This document shows, piece by piece, positions 9,197 to 17,920 of a stretch of DNA of 64,000 nucleotides (position 1 is the stretch's first letter; each line of letters opens with the position of its first letter). The position numbers were made by a program, and so were the translations under genes. The DNA is taken from the NCBI RefSeq assembly GCF_002591895.1, contig NZ_NISX01000019.1:1-64000 (forward strand), written 5' to 3'. This stretch comes from Lacimicrobium alkaliphilum. Lineage in GTDB: Bacteria; Pseudomonadota; Gammaproteobacteria; Enterobacterales; Alteromonadaceae. The notes under the pieces are model-generated. The model made no database searches. It was not told the DNA's origin and saw nothing but the letters and a program-made list of their open reading frames with translations.

Positions 9197-9657
9197 AATT
9201 CAAGTACTTATCCATTATTGCCGCAGGCTTGCTAAGCGTATCCTCGGTGCAGGCTCAACAAACTGATTTTGATCTTGCTGCATTGCAAGAAGCATATAAC
9301 GCCAGCGGTCAGACCGGCAGTTTTGTTGCCTATGTTCGCCAGCAATTGCTGCCCGATAGCCTGATTAGCTCTAATCCTGCCCAGGCAGAACAAACATTAA
9401 CGTCACTGCTGGGTCAGTTTGGCGGTGACCAGACACAATTGTCTGAACTGCTGAGTTCACTCTCCAGTGCCGGGATGGACTCTGACAGCATCCTGGCCAG
9501 TGCCGTTGGCGCAGGAATCGACCCGACTCAGGTTACTGCAGCACTCGGTGATACTGCAACGGCTGCTTTAGCTGCCGGCGGTGCGGCGCCCTCACCCGGT
9601 GCACTTGGTCTTGGAGCCGGTACCGGTGGCGGTGGTGGCACCGCATCTGAGAACTAA
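9193..9657 (+). CDS. Small secreted Ala/Gly-rich protein of the lapGD operon
   Basis: This 154-residue protein is of unknown family. It has a clear Sec signal peptide (MKFK start, cleavage after VQAQ, about residue 22). The mature part is acidic and rich in Ala, Gln, Ser and Leu, and ends in a low-complexity Gly tail (GAGTGGGGG). A segment near residues 126-134 reads TAALAAGGA, containing LAAG, which resembles the (T/A/P)AAG motif cut by LapG in LapA. The ATGA overlap with lapD shows translational coupling, and a strong terminator follows, so it is the last gene of a three-gene operon. Possible roles are a LapG substrate, an inhibitor or a matrix protein; nothing in the sequence decides among them. 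Confidence 0.75.
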   Translation: MKFKYLSIIAAGLLSVSSVQAQQTDFDLAALQEAYNASGQTGSFVAYVRQQLLPDSLISSNPAQAEQTLTSLLGQFGGDQTQLSELLSSLSSAGMDSDSILASAVGAGIDPTQVTAALGDTATAALAAGGAAPSPGALGLGAGTGGGGGTASEN

Positions 9658-9672
9658 GCTGACAGCTTATTG

Positions 9673-9700
9673 AAAAAAAGGGCCCCCCGGCCCTTTTTTC
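9673..9700 (+). terminator. Rho-independent terminator of the lapGD operon
   Basis: The stem GGGCC/GGCCC with a four-base loop is flanked by seven A's on the left and TTTTTT on the right. It lies 15 bases after the stop of the small secreted protein and closes the operon. Confidence 0.92.
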
Positions 9701-9719
9701 GTGTCCGGCAGTAGCTATT

Positions 9720-11051
9720 ATGAACCACTATTCAGATTCTCATCGTTCCAGCCCCGTGCTGTGGCTGCTGGGTCTTATCCTTATCTGGGCTCCTATCCCC
9801 CTTGGCGGCAATCGTCCGTGGGCGTGGGAGTTATTGCATGGCCTGATCGCAATAGCAGCAATAGTGCATTGTCTGTCAGTGCTGCGAACTGGCCGCTCAG
9901 TCTGGCCCAATAAACGGCATTGGTTATTGCTCGCCGGTCCCGCCCTGATCGCCCTGTATCTTATGTTACAGCTGTCCGGACTCTCTGACGTCATTACCAC
10001 TGTCGATGCCTATCAGACCGGCATCATGCTCAAAAAGACGCTGTTTTTATTACTGTTTGCCTACCTGTTGCTATGCCATTGTCAGCGCCATCGCCAGCTC
10101 AGGCTGATCTTAGGCTGTATCCTGCTATCAGGTGGTATTCAGGCCGTTTACGGCAGCCTGCTACATTTAAGTGGCGCAGAGTTGTCTCCGATATTTGGCA
10201 TACCTGAAGAAGAGAAAGCCAGAGGCAGTTTCGTCTACCAGAATCACTTTGCTAACTATCTGGCGCTGTGCCTGAGCCTTGCTGTTGGCTGGATGCTGAG
10301 CGAGTTAAGTACAAAATCCCGGCCCTGGCGACAGTGGCTACATCAGCTGGCGGAGCTGGTGTTGAGTAAAAAGCTGCTATTGCGCCTGGCGATCATTCTG
10401 ATGGTTGTGGCACTGGTGCTCAGCCGTTCACGGATGGGTAATGCAGGTTTCTTCGCTGCGCTGGCAGCAGTGGCCTTGCTGGCATTATTTATCTACCGCA
10501 ATCCACCACCTTTTCTGAAGTGGCTGGTATTGAGCATATTTGTATTAGATATTCTGTTGATCGGCTCCATGTTCGGCGTCGAAAAAGTTAAACAACGCAT
10601 GCAGGAAACCAGTTTTGCCAGCGAAGCCCGGGATGAGGTGGTACTGCATAGCCTGCCTATTCTGCAACAGCATGGCCTGACGGGCACGGGCGGGGGAAGT
10701 TTTTATACGATTTTTCCGGGCTATCAGCAGGGGCCCTACAGCGGCTTCTATGATCACGCCCACAATGATTATCTGCAATTTGCGATTGAATTAGGCTGGC
10801 CGGTAACTGCACTACTTGGTTTATGGGCGCTTGTCGCACTGTGGCACTGCTTGTGGGTAATGAACCAGCGCCGAACCCGGTTATACCAGGGGGTCGCTTT
10901 TGGCTGCTGCGTTGCATTGCTGCATATGGGGTTACACAGCACGGTGGACTTCAGCTTACAGGCCCCCGCCAACAGCTTGTTGTTTGTGACCATTATTTGC
11001 CTGGCGTATCTGGTCAGGAGCCTGCCTGCTCCGCGCAGAGATTCCGTTTGA
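9720..11051 (+). CDS. O-antigen ligase-like polysaccharide polymerase (Wzy type)
   Basis: This 443-residue polytopic membrane protein of the O-antigen ligase family (PF04932) has FVYQNHFANYLAL (the 'H/N..A' motif), VLSRSRMGN, and DHAHNDYLQFAIELG near the end of the large periplasmic loop, followed by more membrane helices. It probably polymerises undecaprenyl-linked repeat units for the exopolysaccharide exported by the neighbouring Wza/Wzc-type system. It stands alone on the plus strand, just after the lapGD terminator, and its last 38 bases overlap the 3' end of the convergent vpsP-like gene. No strong ribosome-binding site precedes the ATG, so the exact start is less sure than the gene. 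Confidence 0.85.
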   Translation: MNHYSDSHRSSPVLWLLGLILIWAPIPLGGNRPWAWELLHGLIAIAAIVHCLSVLRTGRSVWPNKRHWLLLAGPALIALYLMLQLSGLSDVITTVDAYQTGIMLKKTLFLLLFAYLLLCHCQRHRQLRLILGCILLSGGIQAVYGSLLHLSGAELSPIFGIPEEEKARGSFVYQNHFANYLALCLSLAVGWMLSELSTKSRPWRQWLHQLAELVLSKKLLLRLAIILMVVALVLSRSRMGNAGFFAALAAVALLALFIYRNPPPFLKWLVLSIFVLDILLIGSMFGVEKVKQRMQETSFASEARDEVVLHSLPILQQHGLTGTGGGSFYTIFPGYQQGPYSGFYDHAHNDYLQFAIELGWPVTALLGLWALVALWHCLWVMNQRRTRLYQGVAFGCCVALLHMGLHSTVDFSLQAPANSLLFVTIICLAYLVRSLPAPRRDSV

Positions 11052-11739
11052 TGTGCGCCAGCCGACCGGGCTCGATGGCCGGGGTTTTATTCAGCAAATA
11101 GGGGCAGACAATGGATTGGCGTTGATATTGCCGGGTCAGGTCGCGCAGTGCGCCATAAGCCGGCCAGTGGGATCCCGCCGCCCTGCCACTGATTTTAAGC
11201 ACCCAGGCCTTATCTGAAAGACTCAGTAGTGGCCAGTTAGCCAGACCCACTGCGAGCTGTTGGCGCAGCACTTCAGGCAAATAAGGCCCGTATTGCTCTG
11301 CTGTTCTTAAGGTTGCCAGCGCCGCACTCAGATCCTGGCCGTAGAAGGCCTGGCCAAAGCCATAATCGGCATAAGCCACAGGCCAGGTGGGACGCAGCGT
11401 TATGGCCTGCTTATACAGGCCTTCAAGTTCTGGCCAGTCCAGCGCTTCAAATTGCCAGTGTGCCCCCCACTCCAGCACTTTCACCCGGGTCAGCAGGTAA
11501 TGAGCTGCATCAGGTACTGTTTTGGTGGTCGCCATAATCGCCTGCTTCGCCCGCAGATATTCAGGCTCTGTGGGCTGCTGGCCCTGCTCCCATTCCTGTA
11601 ACGCCTGATAAGCCACATAGTACTGAATATTCGCCTGAGCTGAACCGTACAAGTACGGCAACTGCCAGACCATTACGGCCAGCAGCAACGCGGCCAACCA
11701 GCGGCCAAGAGTATGTTTTAATGAAACAGGCAGTGACAT
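11014..11739 (-). CDS. VpsP-like polysaccharide biosynthesis protein
   Basis: This 241-residue protein has one N-terminal membrane anchor (about residues 12-30: LAALLLAVMVWQLPYLYG) and a periplasmic helical, TPR-like body (ADYGFGQAFYGQDLSAALATL). Length, architecture and position match VpsP-type proteins found with Wza/Wzc homologues in Vibrio and Alteromonas exopolysaccharide operons; the family's molecular function is not established. The start overlaps the end of the phosphatase gene by 22 bases. It is the last gene of the minus-strand export operon, and its 3' end overlaps the convergent polymerase by 38 bases. The identification rests on size, topology and context more than on motifs. 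Confidence 0.65.
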   Translation of the reverse strand: MSLPVSLKHTLGRWLAALLLAVMVWQLPYLYGSAQANIQYYVAYQALQEWEQGQQPTEPEYLRAKQAIMATTKTVPDAAHYLLTRVKVLEWGAHWQFEALDWPELEGLYKQAITLRPTWPVAYADYGFGQAFYGQDLSAALATLRTAEQYGPYLPEVLRQQLAVGLANWPLLSLSDKAWVLKISGRAAGSHWPAYGALRDLTRQYQRQSIVCPYLLNKTPAIEPGRLAHIKRNLCAEQAGS

Positions 11740-12443
11740 ATCTGCCCCGGCGTGGTCACCATCAGTCTCTCTGCTATCTGTTCTGAGCGCAACTGGCTGA
11801 CTCGGTTAAACGCTTCCTGCATTCTCGGCGGACGGCGTTTTACTGAATGGGTATCAGAGGCGACAATGTCGAACAGATCTTCCTGTAACCACTTTTCTGA
11901 AAGCGCCTGAGCCGTCTCTCCCATATCACCGAGCAGGGCGGCAGCCGTGAGCTGAAACATACAGCCCGCCTGCTGCAGGGGACGTATCATCGCGGGCTGC
12001 TTTTGCAGCTCGCGATTGCGTTCCGGATGGGCAATCATGGGGATGATCGATTGCTTTCGCAGCCATTTCATCAGCCGGTCGGAGCCCGGCGGAATATGGC
12101 TGTGGGGGAACTCGAGCAGTATCACCTGGTCACTATCCAGCGCACCAAGAAATAACAACTCCTGTTTTTCCAGCGCCGGTAGTAGCTCAGCACAGACCCG
12201 TACCTCACAGGCAGCGCGTAACTCAATGCTGAGCCCCGCCTGCTGGCTTGCTGACTGCAGATAGCCGAGCCCGGAGGTGATCCGAACCCGATCGTTATCA
12301 AAACGTCCCGGCTGCCAGTGAGGGGTACAAACAATGCGTGACACGCCCTGCTGCTCCGCCATTTTCAACAGCGCCACAGACTCGTCTGCGTCCATGGCGC
12401 CGTCGTCAATACCGGGGATAAGATGGGCATGCAAATCAATCAT
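11718..12443 (-). CDS. CpsB/YwqE-type PHP protein-tyrosine phosphatase
   Basis: This 241-residue PHP-domain phosphatase starts with the metal-binding motif DLHAHLIPGIDDGA (residues 3-16), followed by VCTPHW, LLEFPHS, MIAHPERN and a C-terminal SDTH motif, all His/Asp ligands of the Mn-dependent CpsB/YwqE family. These enzymes dephosphorylate the bacterial tyrosine kinase that controls chain length and export. Its gene overlaps the Wzc-like kinase gene (12440-14644) by 4 bases, as expected for a kinase/phosphatase pair. Many Gram-negative capsule loci use a low-molecular-weight phosphatase (Wzb) here instead; this one uses the PHP class. Confidence 0.9.
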   Translation of the reverse strand: MIDLHAHLIPGIDDGAMDADESVALLKMAEQQGVSRIVCTPHWQPGRFDNDRVRITSGLGYLQSASQQAGLSIELRAACEVRVCAELLPALEKQELLFLGALDSDQVILLEFPHSHIPPGSDRLMKWLRKQSIIPMIAHPERNRELQKQPAMIRPLQQAGCMFQLTAAALLGDMGETAQALSEKWLQEDLFDIVASDTHSVKRRPPRMQEAFNRVSQLRSEQIAERLMVTTPGQICHCLFH

Positions 12444-14644
12444 GCTTTGCTGTCTGATCCGTAGGTTTTATAATAACCATATTCAGCGGTGCCACCATAA
12501 TAGCTGGCCTGCTTTTCCGACTGCAGCTGGTTGACCACAACACCGAATACCCGTGCGTGGGCCTGATGTAACTTGGCCAGCGCGTGTTTGATCACCGGGC
12601 TTCGGGTATCGTCGGCTTTTGCTACCATGACCACCGCATCGACTTTGGTGGACAACACCAGCGCATCGCTGACTGCCTGTACGGGCGGCGTATCGATAAT
12701 AATCTTGTCATATTCCGCTGACAGGGTCTCAAGCAGGCTATCGATCTTACTGCTTGAGAGCAATTCCAGAGGATTAAGCGGAATGGCGCCCGCCGGCATC
12801 ACGTCAATACCGGAAACCTGCTTGACGATACAATCCTCAAGCGCCTCGGTACCGCTGATGAAATCAGCCAGTCCAGCCTGATAAGGGGCCATTTCCAATC
12901 GTTTGGCAATAGTAGGCTTGCGCATATCGGCGTCAATCAACAATACTTTTTCGAGGCTGGAGAACGCAAAAGCAATGTTCAGTGACGTAGTAGACTTACC
13001 CTCAGAGGGAACAGAGGAAGTCACTTCGATCAGCTTGAGGGGTTTATCCAGCGCCATCAATGACAAACTGGTACGGATACTGCGCACCGCTTCGCTGTAG
13101 AGTTTGTGTTTATCATCAAAGAAGGCGAAAGTTTTCTCCTTCTCACTTAAACGCTTTCTCAAACGCGGAATATAGCCCAGTGCCCGGTGGCTGAGCAGAG
13201 TTTCAACGTCTTTAAGGGTTTTGACGGTGTCATTAAGGGCATCAAATACCAGCGCCATGACCATGCCCAGACCGATACTGGCGACGAAAGCCAGCGCTAC
13301 AATGAGTTTACGTTTTGGCTTAACCGGATCCGTAGGCAGCACCGCAAAATCAGTAAACCTGGCCACAGGTGAGTTAAAGTCTCCAGCCACTTCGGTCTCT
13401 TTCTGGCGACCGAGGAAGCTCTCATATAAACTGCGATTGGTTTCCACTTCCCGCTGTAAGCGCTGATATTGACTTTCAACCGTGCTCAGACCAGAGAACT
13501 CAGTGCGCGCCTGCTGCAGTTGTTGCTCCAGTGCGACCAGGTTCTGAGTGGCCGACTCCATTTCTTTCTCCAGGCCCGAGATCAGCTCCTGGATCTGGCG
13601 GCGCAGATTTTCCTCTACCGTTGCCAGCTCTGCTCTTGCTGAAATCATCTTCGGATGTTTTGGCCCGTAAACCTGTGCCAGCTCCGACACTTTACGCTCA
13701 ACAATCACCATTTCCCTTCGGACATTCTGTATCGAAGGGTGCGAGGTCACCTCAGGTAAGCTCTGCAAACGTTGGTAATTGTTCTTATAGCGCTCCAGAA
13801 GTTGCCATAAGGCTTCGGTCCTGGCTTTGCGGGAACGGGCATCGGTGATATCAGTAGACAACTGCTCTAATTCTTTTGCATCCAGTGCCGTAACGCCAGC
13901 TACGTCAACGAGGTTATTCTGCTCTCTGAACAAGCGAAGTCGCTGCTCTGAGTCTTCCAGGCGCTGGCGCAATTCGTCAAGACGCCCGCCCAGCCAGGTG
14001 TTAGCCTTTTGGGTGATACCCAGTTTGGCATCCATCTGGCTTTCTATGTAGGCTTGTCCCAATGCGTTGGCCACATCCTTTGCCAGTTGCGGATCTTCGG
14101 ATTCAAAACTTACTTGCACCAACTGCGTGCGGCGCATGGGGTTTACCGCAATACGTTCAATAAAGCGGGATAAAGTCTTAGTACGTTTTCGTTGGGCTGC
14201 CGCTTCCGGATTCAGGCTCGGTTCTTCTGGCAAAAAGGGCAACTGACTTTTAACCAGCTTGATGCCCTGATTAATCAGGGAGGATTTACCCTGAAATTCA
14301 GGATGTTCGAGAATATTAAACTGATCAAATACCCGCTCTGCGACCGCTCTTGATTTGATGATCTCAAACTGGGTCAGGTAATACTCCTGTTGCATGGAGT
14401 TAAAACCATAGACCTCCTCAATTTTGATCGCCTGGGCCTGCTGCGCCTCGATCAATAGGGTTGCCGTGGCACGGTAGACTTTCGACATCGAAAAGACCAC
14501 GACCAGGGTTAACAGGGTGACCATAAAGGCCAACAGCAGAATACGCCACTTTGCCCTGAGAATAACCTGCAGCGTTTTGCGCAGATCAATAACCTGCTCT
14601 TTGTCCTGTTGATTCTGTTCGGTAATGGTTGAGGACTGCATCAT
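12440..14644 (-). CDS. Wzc-like polysaccharide co-polymerase and tyrosine autokinase (BY-kinase)
   Basis: This 734-residue inner-membrane protein has an N-terminal Wzz domain with TM1 near 33-52, a long periplasmic coiled-coil region, a GNVR segment before TM2 (about 438-458), and a cytoplasmic BY-kinase domain. The kinase has Walker A in SSVPSEGKST (543-552), Walker A' in LLIDADMRKP (568-577) and Walker B in IIIDTPP (648-654). The C-terminus holds a tyrosine cluster (residues 715, 716, 722, 724, 725, 728), the usual autophosphorylation tail. It controls polymer length and drives export with the Wza-like protein encoded just upstream, with which it overlaps by one base. A second ATG is the very next codon. 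Confidence 0.95.
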   Translation of the reverse strand: MMQSSTITEQNQQDKEQVIDLRKTLQVILRAKWRILLLAFMVTLLTLVVVFSMSKVYRATATLLIEAQQAQAIKIEEVYGFNSMQQEYYLTQFEIIKSRAVAERVFDQFNILEHPEFQGKSSLINQGIKLVKSQLPFLPEEPSLNPEAAAQRKRTKTLSRFIERIAVNPMRRTQLVQVSFESEDPQLAKDVANALGQAYIESQMDAKLGITQKANTWLGGRLDELRQRLEDSEQRLRLFREQNNLVDVAGVTALDAKELEQLSTDITDARSRKARTEALWQLLERYKNNYQRLQSLPEVTSHPSIQNVRREMVIVERKVSELAQVYGPKHPKMISARAELATVEENLRRQIQELISGLEKEMESATQNLVALEQQLQQARTEFSGLSTVESQYQRLQREVETNRSLYESFLGRQKETEVAGDFNSPVARFTDFAVLPTDPVKPKRKLIVALAFVASIGLGMVMALVFDALNDTVKTLKDVETLLSHRALGYIPRLRKRLSEKEKTFAFFDDKHKLYSEAVRSIRTSLSLMALDKPLKLIEVTSSVPSEGKSTTSLNIAFAFSSLEKVLLIDADMRKPTIAKRLEMAPYQAGLADFISGTEALEDCIVKQVSGIDVMPAGAIPLNPLELLSSSKIDSLLETLSAEYDKIIIDTPPVQAVSDALVLSTKVDAVVMVAKADDTRSPVIKHALAKLHQAHARVFGVVVNQLQSEKQASYYGGTAEYGYYKTYGSDSKA

Positions 14645-15165
14645 CAGAAGAACCTCTGCTGTATGGTAACGGTATCTCCGGCTTTGACGCGGCTGTTAAG
14701 GCTACCGGTTTCGACAACAGTCTTGCTGCCTTCTCTGGATAGTGAGATCTTTTCTCTGGAAGCTCGCTCAGTCAGGCCCCCGGCCAGCGCTATCGCCTGA
14801 TTCACCGTCATCCCTGGCTGGTAAGGATAAGCGCCAGGCTTTTTGACTTCACCATGGATGTAAAACGGCCGATAAGCGCTGATTCCTACATACACATTAG
14901 GGTCAATCAGGTAATCACCTTTGAGCCCATCGTGGATCTGTGCTTCTACTTCCTTGATGGTAAGCCCTTTAAAATTCAGCTCTCCCAGAAAAGGATAATT
15001 CACAATCCCGCTGTCGGTCAGTTGGGTGGTCAGATTCAGCTCTTCTTCACCATAAACCTTGATCTCAATCTCATCGCCAGGCCCGAGTCTGTAATTCTCT
15101 GCGCTTTGCTGAGCGCAGAGCGTGACAGACCAGAGCAACATTGCTGCCAGAAAGATAAATCGCAT
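14644..15165 (-). CDS. Wza/VpsN-like polysaccharide export protein
   Basis: This 173-residue protein has a signal peptide (MRFIFLAAMLLWSVTLCAQ), a Poly_export domain (PF02563) beginning YRLGPGDEIEIKVYGE, and one SLBB-type segment (FYIHGEVKKPGAYPYQPGMTV). It is much shorter than Wza, as is common for VpsN/EpsE-type exporters that work with a separate outer-membrane barrel. The residue pattern around Cys17 (VTLC) is a poor lipobox, so lipidation is doubtful. It lies 9 bases after the barrel protein gene and overlaps the Wzc-like gene by one base. It should form the periplasmic/outer-membrane part of the export channel. Confidence 0.9.
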   Translation of the reverse strand: MRFIFLAAMLLWSVTLCAQQSAENYRLGPGDEIEIKVYGEEELNLTTQLTDSGIVNYPFLGELNFKGLTIKEVEAQIHDGLKGDYLIDPNVYVGISAYRPFYIHGEVKKPGAYPYQPGMTVNQAIALAGGLTERASREKISLSREGSKTVVETGSLNSRVKAGDTVTIQQRFF

Positions 15166-15173
15166 GCTAATCC

Positions 15174-16373
15174 CTACAGGTTGAGGCCTACACTCAGATA
15201 AATTACACGTTTGTCGAAGTTAAAGATATCCACATTAGAGGAACGGTCAGAGAATTCAACACCCCCTTCAAGCTTCCACAAATAGTTGATCCGATAAGAC
15301 ATATTCGCCTCGTAGCGCCAGTACTTATCCAGCTGATCAACACCCTGATAATCGGAGCGAACATAGCCCACCAGTAAGTTGGATTGCATATCGCTGCTCC
15401 AGTCATGCTCCCAGCCCAGGCCATAACTGCTCTCTTTAATGACATCACCTCGCAGATCAGGATCTCGTGCACGTCGGCCGGTATCAAGAGTGACGGTGGA
15501 ATAACTCAGAGGCTGCCAGTTTATTGCTGCCTCCCAGGACAATCCGCTAAAGTCTTCACGTAACGGATTATCAAAGGTCTTATCCTGATAACCAATACGC
15601 AATTCGCCACTGGTCAGTGCCGTTGCCTGCCAGTCCATACCTACCATATAACGGGCGTCGAGGTTATCCCGTGATCCACGATCGATATCGACTAAATCAT
15701 AACGTATATCGTCACGCTGGAATTGTGCCACCAGACTGGTAAAGGCGCCGGTGTCATAATAAAAGGCGGCCGTTGCGCTGGTTTTATTAAACTCCCGGAA
15801 CTGCGTGATACTTTTAAGATTCTGGTAGTCCTTTTGCATAAATCCGGCGCCCAGACGTATTCTGGCCGGCGTGCTGCGAGCACCAAATTCATAAAAGCCA
15901 CTCAGGTCAATAACACGGTATTCGGTAGGCTCAGGCTGGGTTTGCCCGCTGGCATCAAAGACGCCGGTACCCCTTTGATCATGACTGTCCAGATATTCTG
16001 CATCAAGCTGCAGTCGGTGCTGGTCGGTAAATTCCATCTTTGCCTGACCACTGGCATAAGCATCGAAATAGTCATCGATGCTGCTGGAAAAATAGCGCCC
16101 ACCGCTGACAGCAGTCTGAAGATTGTATTCGTTCACTCCGTCCAGCAGGGTTGCCGCCAACGTAGGAGTTACCACCAGGATGCTACTACTCTGCTCGTTG
16201 AACTGTGTATTGGCGATATTATCATCATGCTTTAACGTAACATCCACGCCCGGAATCAGATCAAACCCACTCTCGGTCTGGATAACATACCCGGATTGCT
16301 CCTGCGCCATTACCGGCATACTACCCAGCATCAGCGTCGCCAGACAGATTGATGATGTCACTTTATTTGTCAT
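15174..16373 (-). CDS. Outer-membrane beta-barrel protein of the exopolysaccharide operon (VpsM-like)
   Basis: From the ATG at 16373 the protein has 399 residues, with GGGGAAAG seven bases upstream; the earlier ATG at 16397 lies inside the preceding gene and is not favoured. It has a signal peptide ending PVMAQ. The remainder is made of alternating amphipathic strands (such as GGRYFSSS, RIRLGAGFM, GELRIGYQDK) and ends in a terminal strand with VIYLSVGLNL. This matches the capsular-polysaccharide-associated barrel family (BBP2-like, PF10082) that sits beside Wza-type exporters. It probably forms or supports the outer-membrane exit pore. The functional call is inference from topology and context. 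Confidence 0.8.
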   Translation of the reverse strand: MTNKVTSSICLATLMLGSMPVMAQEQSGYVIQTESGFDLIPGVDVTLKHDDNIANTQFNEQSSSILVVTPTLAATLLDGVNEYNLQTAVSGGRYFSSSIDDYFDAYASGQAKMEFTDQHRLQLDAEYLDSHDQRGTGVFDASGQTQPEPTEYRVIDLSGFYEFGARSTPARIRLGAGFMQKDYQNLKSITQFREFNKTSATAAFYYDTGAFTSLVAQFQRDDIRYDLVDIDRGSRDNLDARYMVGMDWQATALTSGELRIGYQDKTFDNPLREDFSGLSWEAAINWQPLSYSTVTLDTGRRARDPDLRGDVIKESSYGLGWEHDWSSDMQSNLLVGYVRSDYQGVDQLDKYWRYEANMSYRINYLWKLEGGVEFSDRSSNVDIFNFDKRVIYLSVGLNL

Positions 16374-16386
16374 TTTTTTCTTTCCC

Positions 16387-17784
16387 CTAATAAACATTTT
16401 TTCCTGTAAATCCTTTAAATAACGTCAAAAAGACAATTCGAATATCAAACCACAATGACCAATGCCGAATATATTCGAGGTCGTACTTTACCCGCATTTC
16501 CATTTTTTCGAGGGTATCTGTTTCTCCTCTCCAGCCATTTACCTGAGCCCAGCCGGTTATTCCCGGGCGCACTTTGTGGCGAAGCATATAGTAAGCCACT
16601 TGCTTACGATATTCTTCATTATGCGCCGCAGCATGGGGCCGGGGTCCAACGACCGACATATCGCCGAGTAATACATTGAAAAACTGAGGTAATTCATCCA
16701 GAGAGGTGCGTCTTAAAAAGCCGCCCAGACGGGTGATACGAGGATCATCTTTCGTAGCCTGAACCACCCTGGCGCCATTTTCCTGAACCCGCATACTGCG
16801 AAACTTATACACGTTAATTGCCTTGCCATCGAGACCATACCGGTGTTGTTTGAATAATGCCGGGCCGCGGGAATCCAGCTTGATAGCAATCGCGATAATA
16901 AGCAGCAGAGGCGCAATCAGAAGCAGCACACTGATACTGAACAGCAAATCGAAGGTACGCTTATAGAAATCCTTGATGCCAAATACCGGTGATTCAAACA
17001 CACTCAGCGTGTCGGTATCGCCGACACTGCCAATTCGGGCATGCATCAGATTTTTCAGCACAAAATCCGGCACCAACAGCACATCCACTGTGGTATCACC
17101 TAATCGTTGGATGATGTCGGCGATGCGTCGCTCTGCCAGCATCGGCAAACAAATATACAGCTTGCTGATCTTCCCCTGTTGTGCCAGCGCCACGCCTTCT
17201 TCTATAGAGCCTTTGAGCAAAGACTGGTTGTTCGGATTCAGGCGTGATGGCGCTCGGTCGTCATAAAAACCGATGCATTCGAAGCCTAACTCGATGTGCT
17301 GTTGCATCTGCTCGAGCAACTCTAAGCCTGAATCAGTCAGACCGATGATAGCCACCTTTTGCATGCTCAGGCCGCGGCGGCGGCGCCAGGCCTTAATATG
17401 CTTTGCAGAGACACGCCAGCTTATCAGCGCCAGCAGACTGGCACCGTACCAGCCCAGTACCACTACCCGGGAAAAGCTTGCTCCCTCTTTTAATACAAAC
17501 AGCATGGAGATGATGAACAAAAAGCTGGCGCCATGTACCAGTATCAACAGCACCAACATGCGGGAAAAGCGCCCTACCCGCCAGGAACGATACAATTGAA
17601 CGGACTCTGCCAGATAGGCATAGATGAGTGTCAAAGACAGAAACAGAAACAGATAGTCGCGATTAAAAGACACACCGTAGAGATAGCTGGACGCCAGCAG
17701 GCAAAGTGCCAGAATGGCAAAATCAATAAATCGGTAGACAAAATGTGTGGAAGAATCGAATTTGAATCGCGCCTGAGAATCCAT
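16387..17784 (-). CDS. Undecaprenyl-phosphate glucose phosphotransferase (PHPT initiator, VpsL/WcaJ-like)
   Basis: From ATG 17784 the enzyme has 465 residues, the usual size for WcaJ/VpsL-type initiators; the longer start at 17823 adds 13 unlikely residues. It has four N-terminal membrane helices, a nucleotide-binding CoA-binding-like domain (VAIIGLTDSG), a fifth hydrophobic hairpin (LLFSISVLLLIAPLLL), and the bacterial sugar-transferase catalytic domain with SRGPALFKQHR, YKFRSMRV, RRTSLDELPQFFNVL, SVVGPRPH and VRPGITGWAQVNGWRGET. It transfers a hexose-1-phosphate, most likely glucose from UDP-glucose, to undecaprenyl phosphate, starting repeat-unit assembly. It is the second gene of the export operon, 13 bases before the barrel gene. 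Confidence 0.93.
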   Translation of the reverse strand: MDSQARFKFDSSTHFVYRFIDFAILALCLLASSYLYGVSFNRDYLFLFLSLTLIYAYLAESVQLYRSWRVGRFSRMLVLLILVHGASFLFIISMLFVLKEGASFSRVVVLGWYGASLLALISWRVSAKHIKAWRRRRGLSMQKVAIIGLTDSGLELLEQMQQHIELGFECIGFYDDRAPSRLNPNNQSLLKGSIEEGVALAQQGKISKLYICLPMLAERRIADIIQRLGDTTVDVLLVPDFVLKNLMHARIGSVGDTDTLSVFESPVFGIKDFYKRTFDLLFSISVLLLIAPLLLIIAIAIKLDSRGPALFKQHRYGLDGKAINVYKFRSMRVQENGARVVQATKDDPRITRLGGFLRRTSLDELPQFFNVLLGDMSVVGPRPHAAAHNEEYRKQVAYYMLRHKVRPGITGWAQVNGWRGETDTLEKMEMRVKYDLEYIRHWSLWFDIRIVFLTLFKGFTGKNVY

Positions 17785-17920
17785 TGTCCTGTCCTGTAAT
17801 CCTTTGAGTGCAGCTATACCCACTGGCCTGTATCAATGTGGGAGAATCTAACCTGTAAAAACACTAATCTGGATAACTCCGGGTTATCCGCATTTCAAAA
17901 ACGTTGCCAGAGCAACCTTA

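Noticed and set aside
15723-16235. 170-codon antisense frame over the outer-membrane barrel gene.
   Set aside because: Composition is that of a shadow frame, and the barrel protein on the other strand has a signal peptide and clear context.
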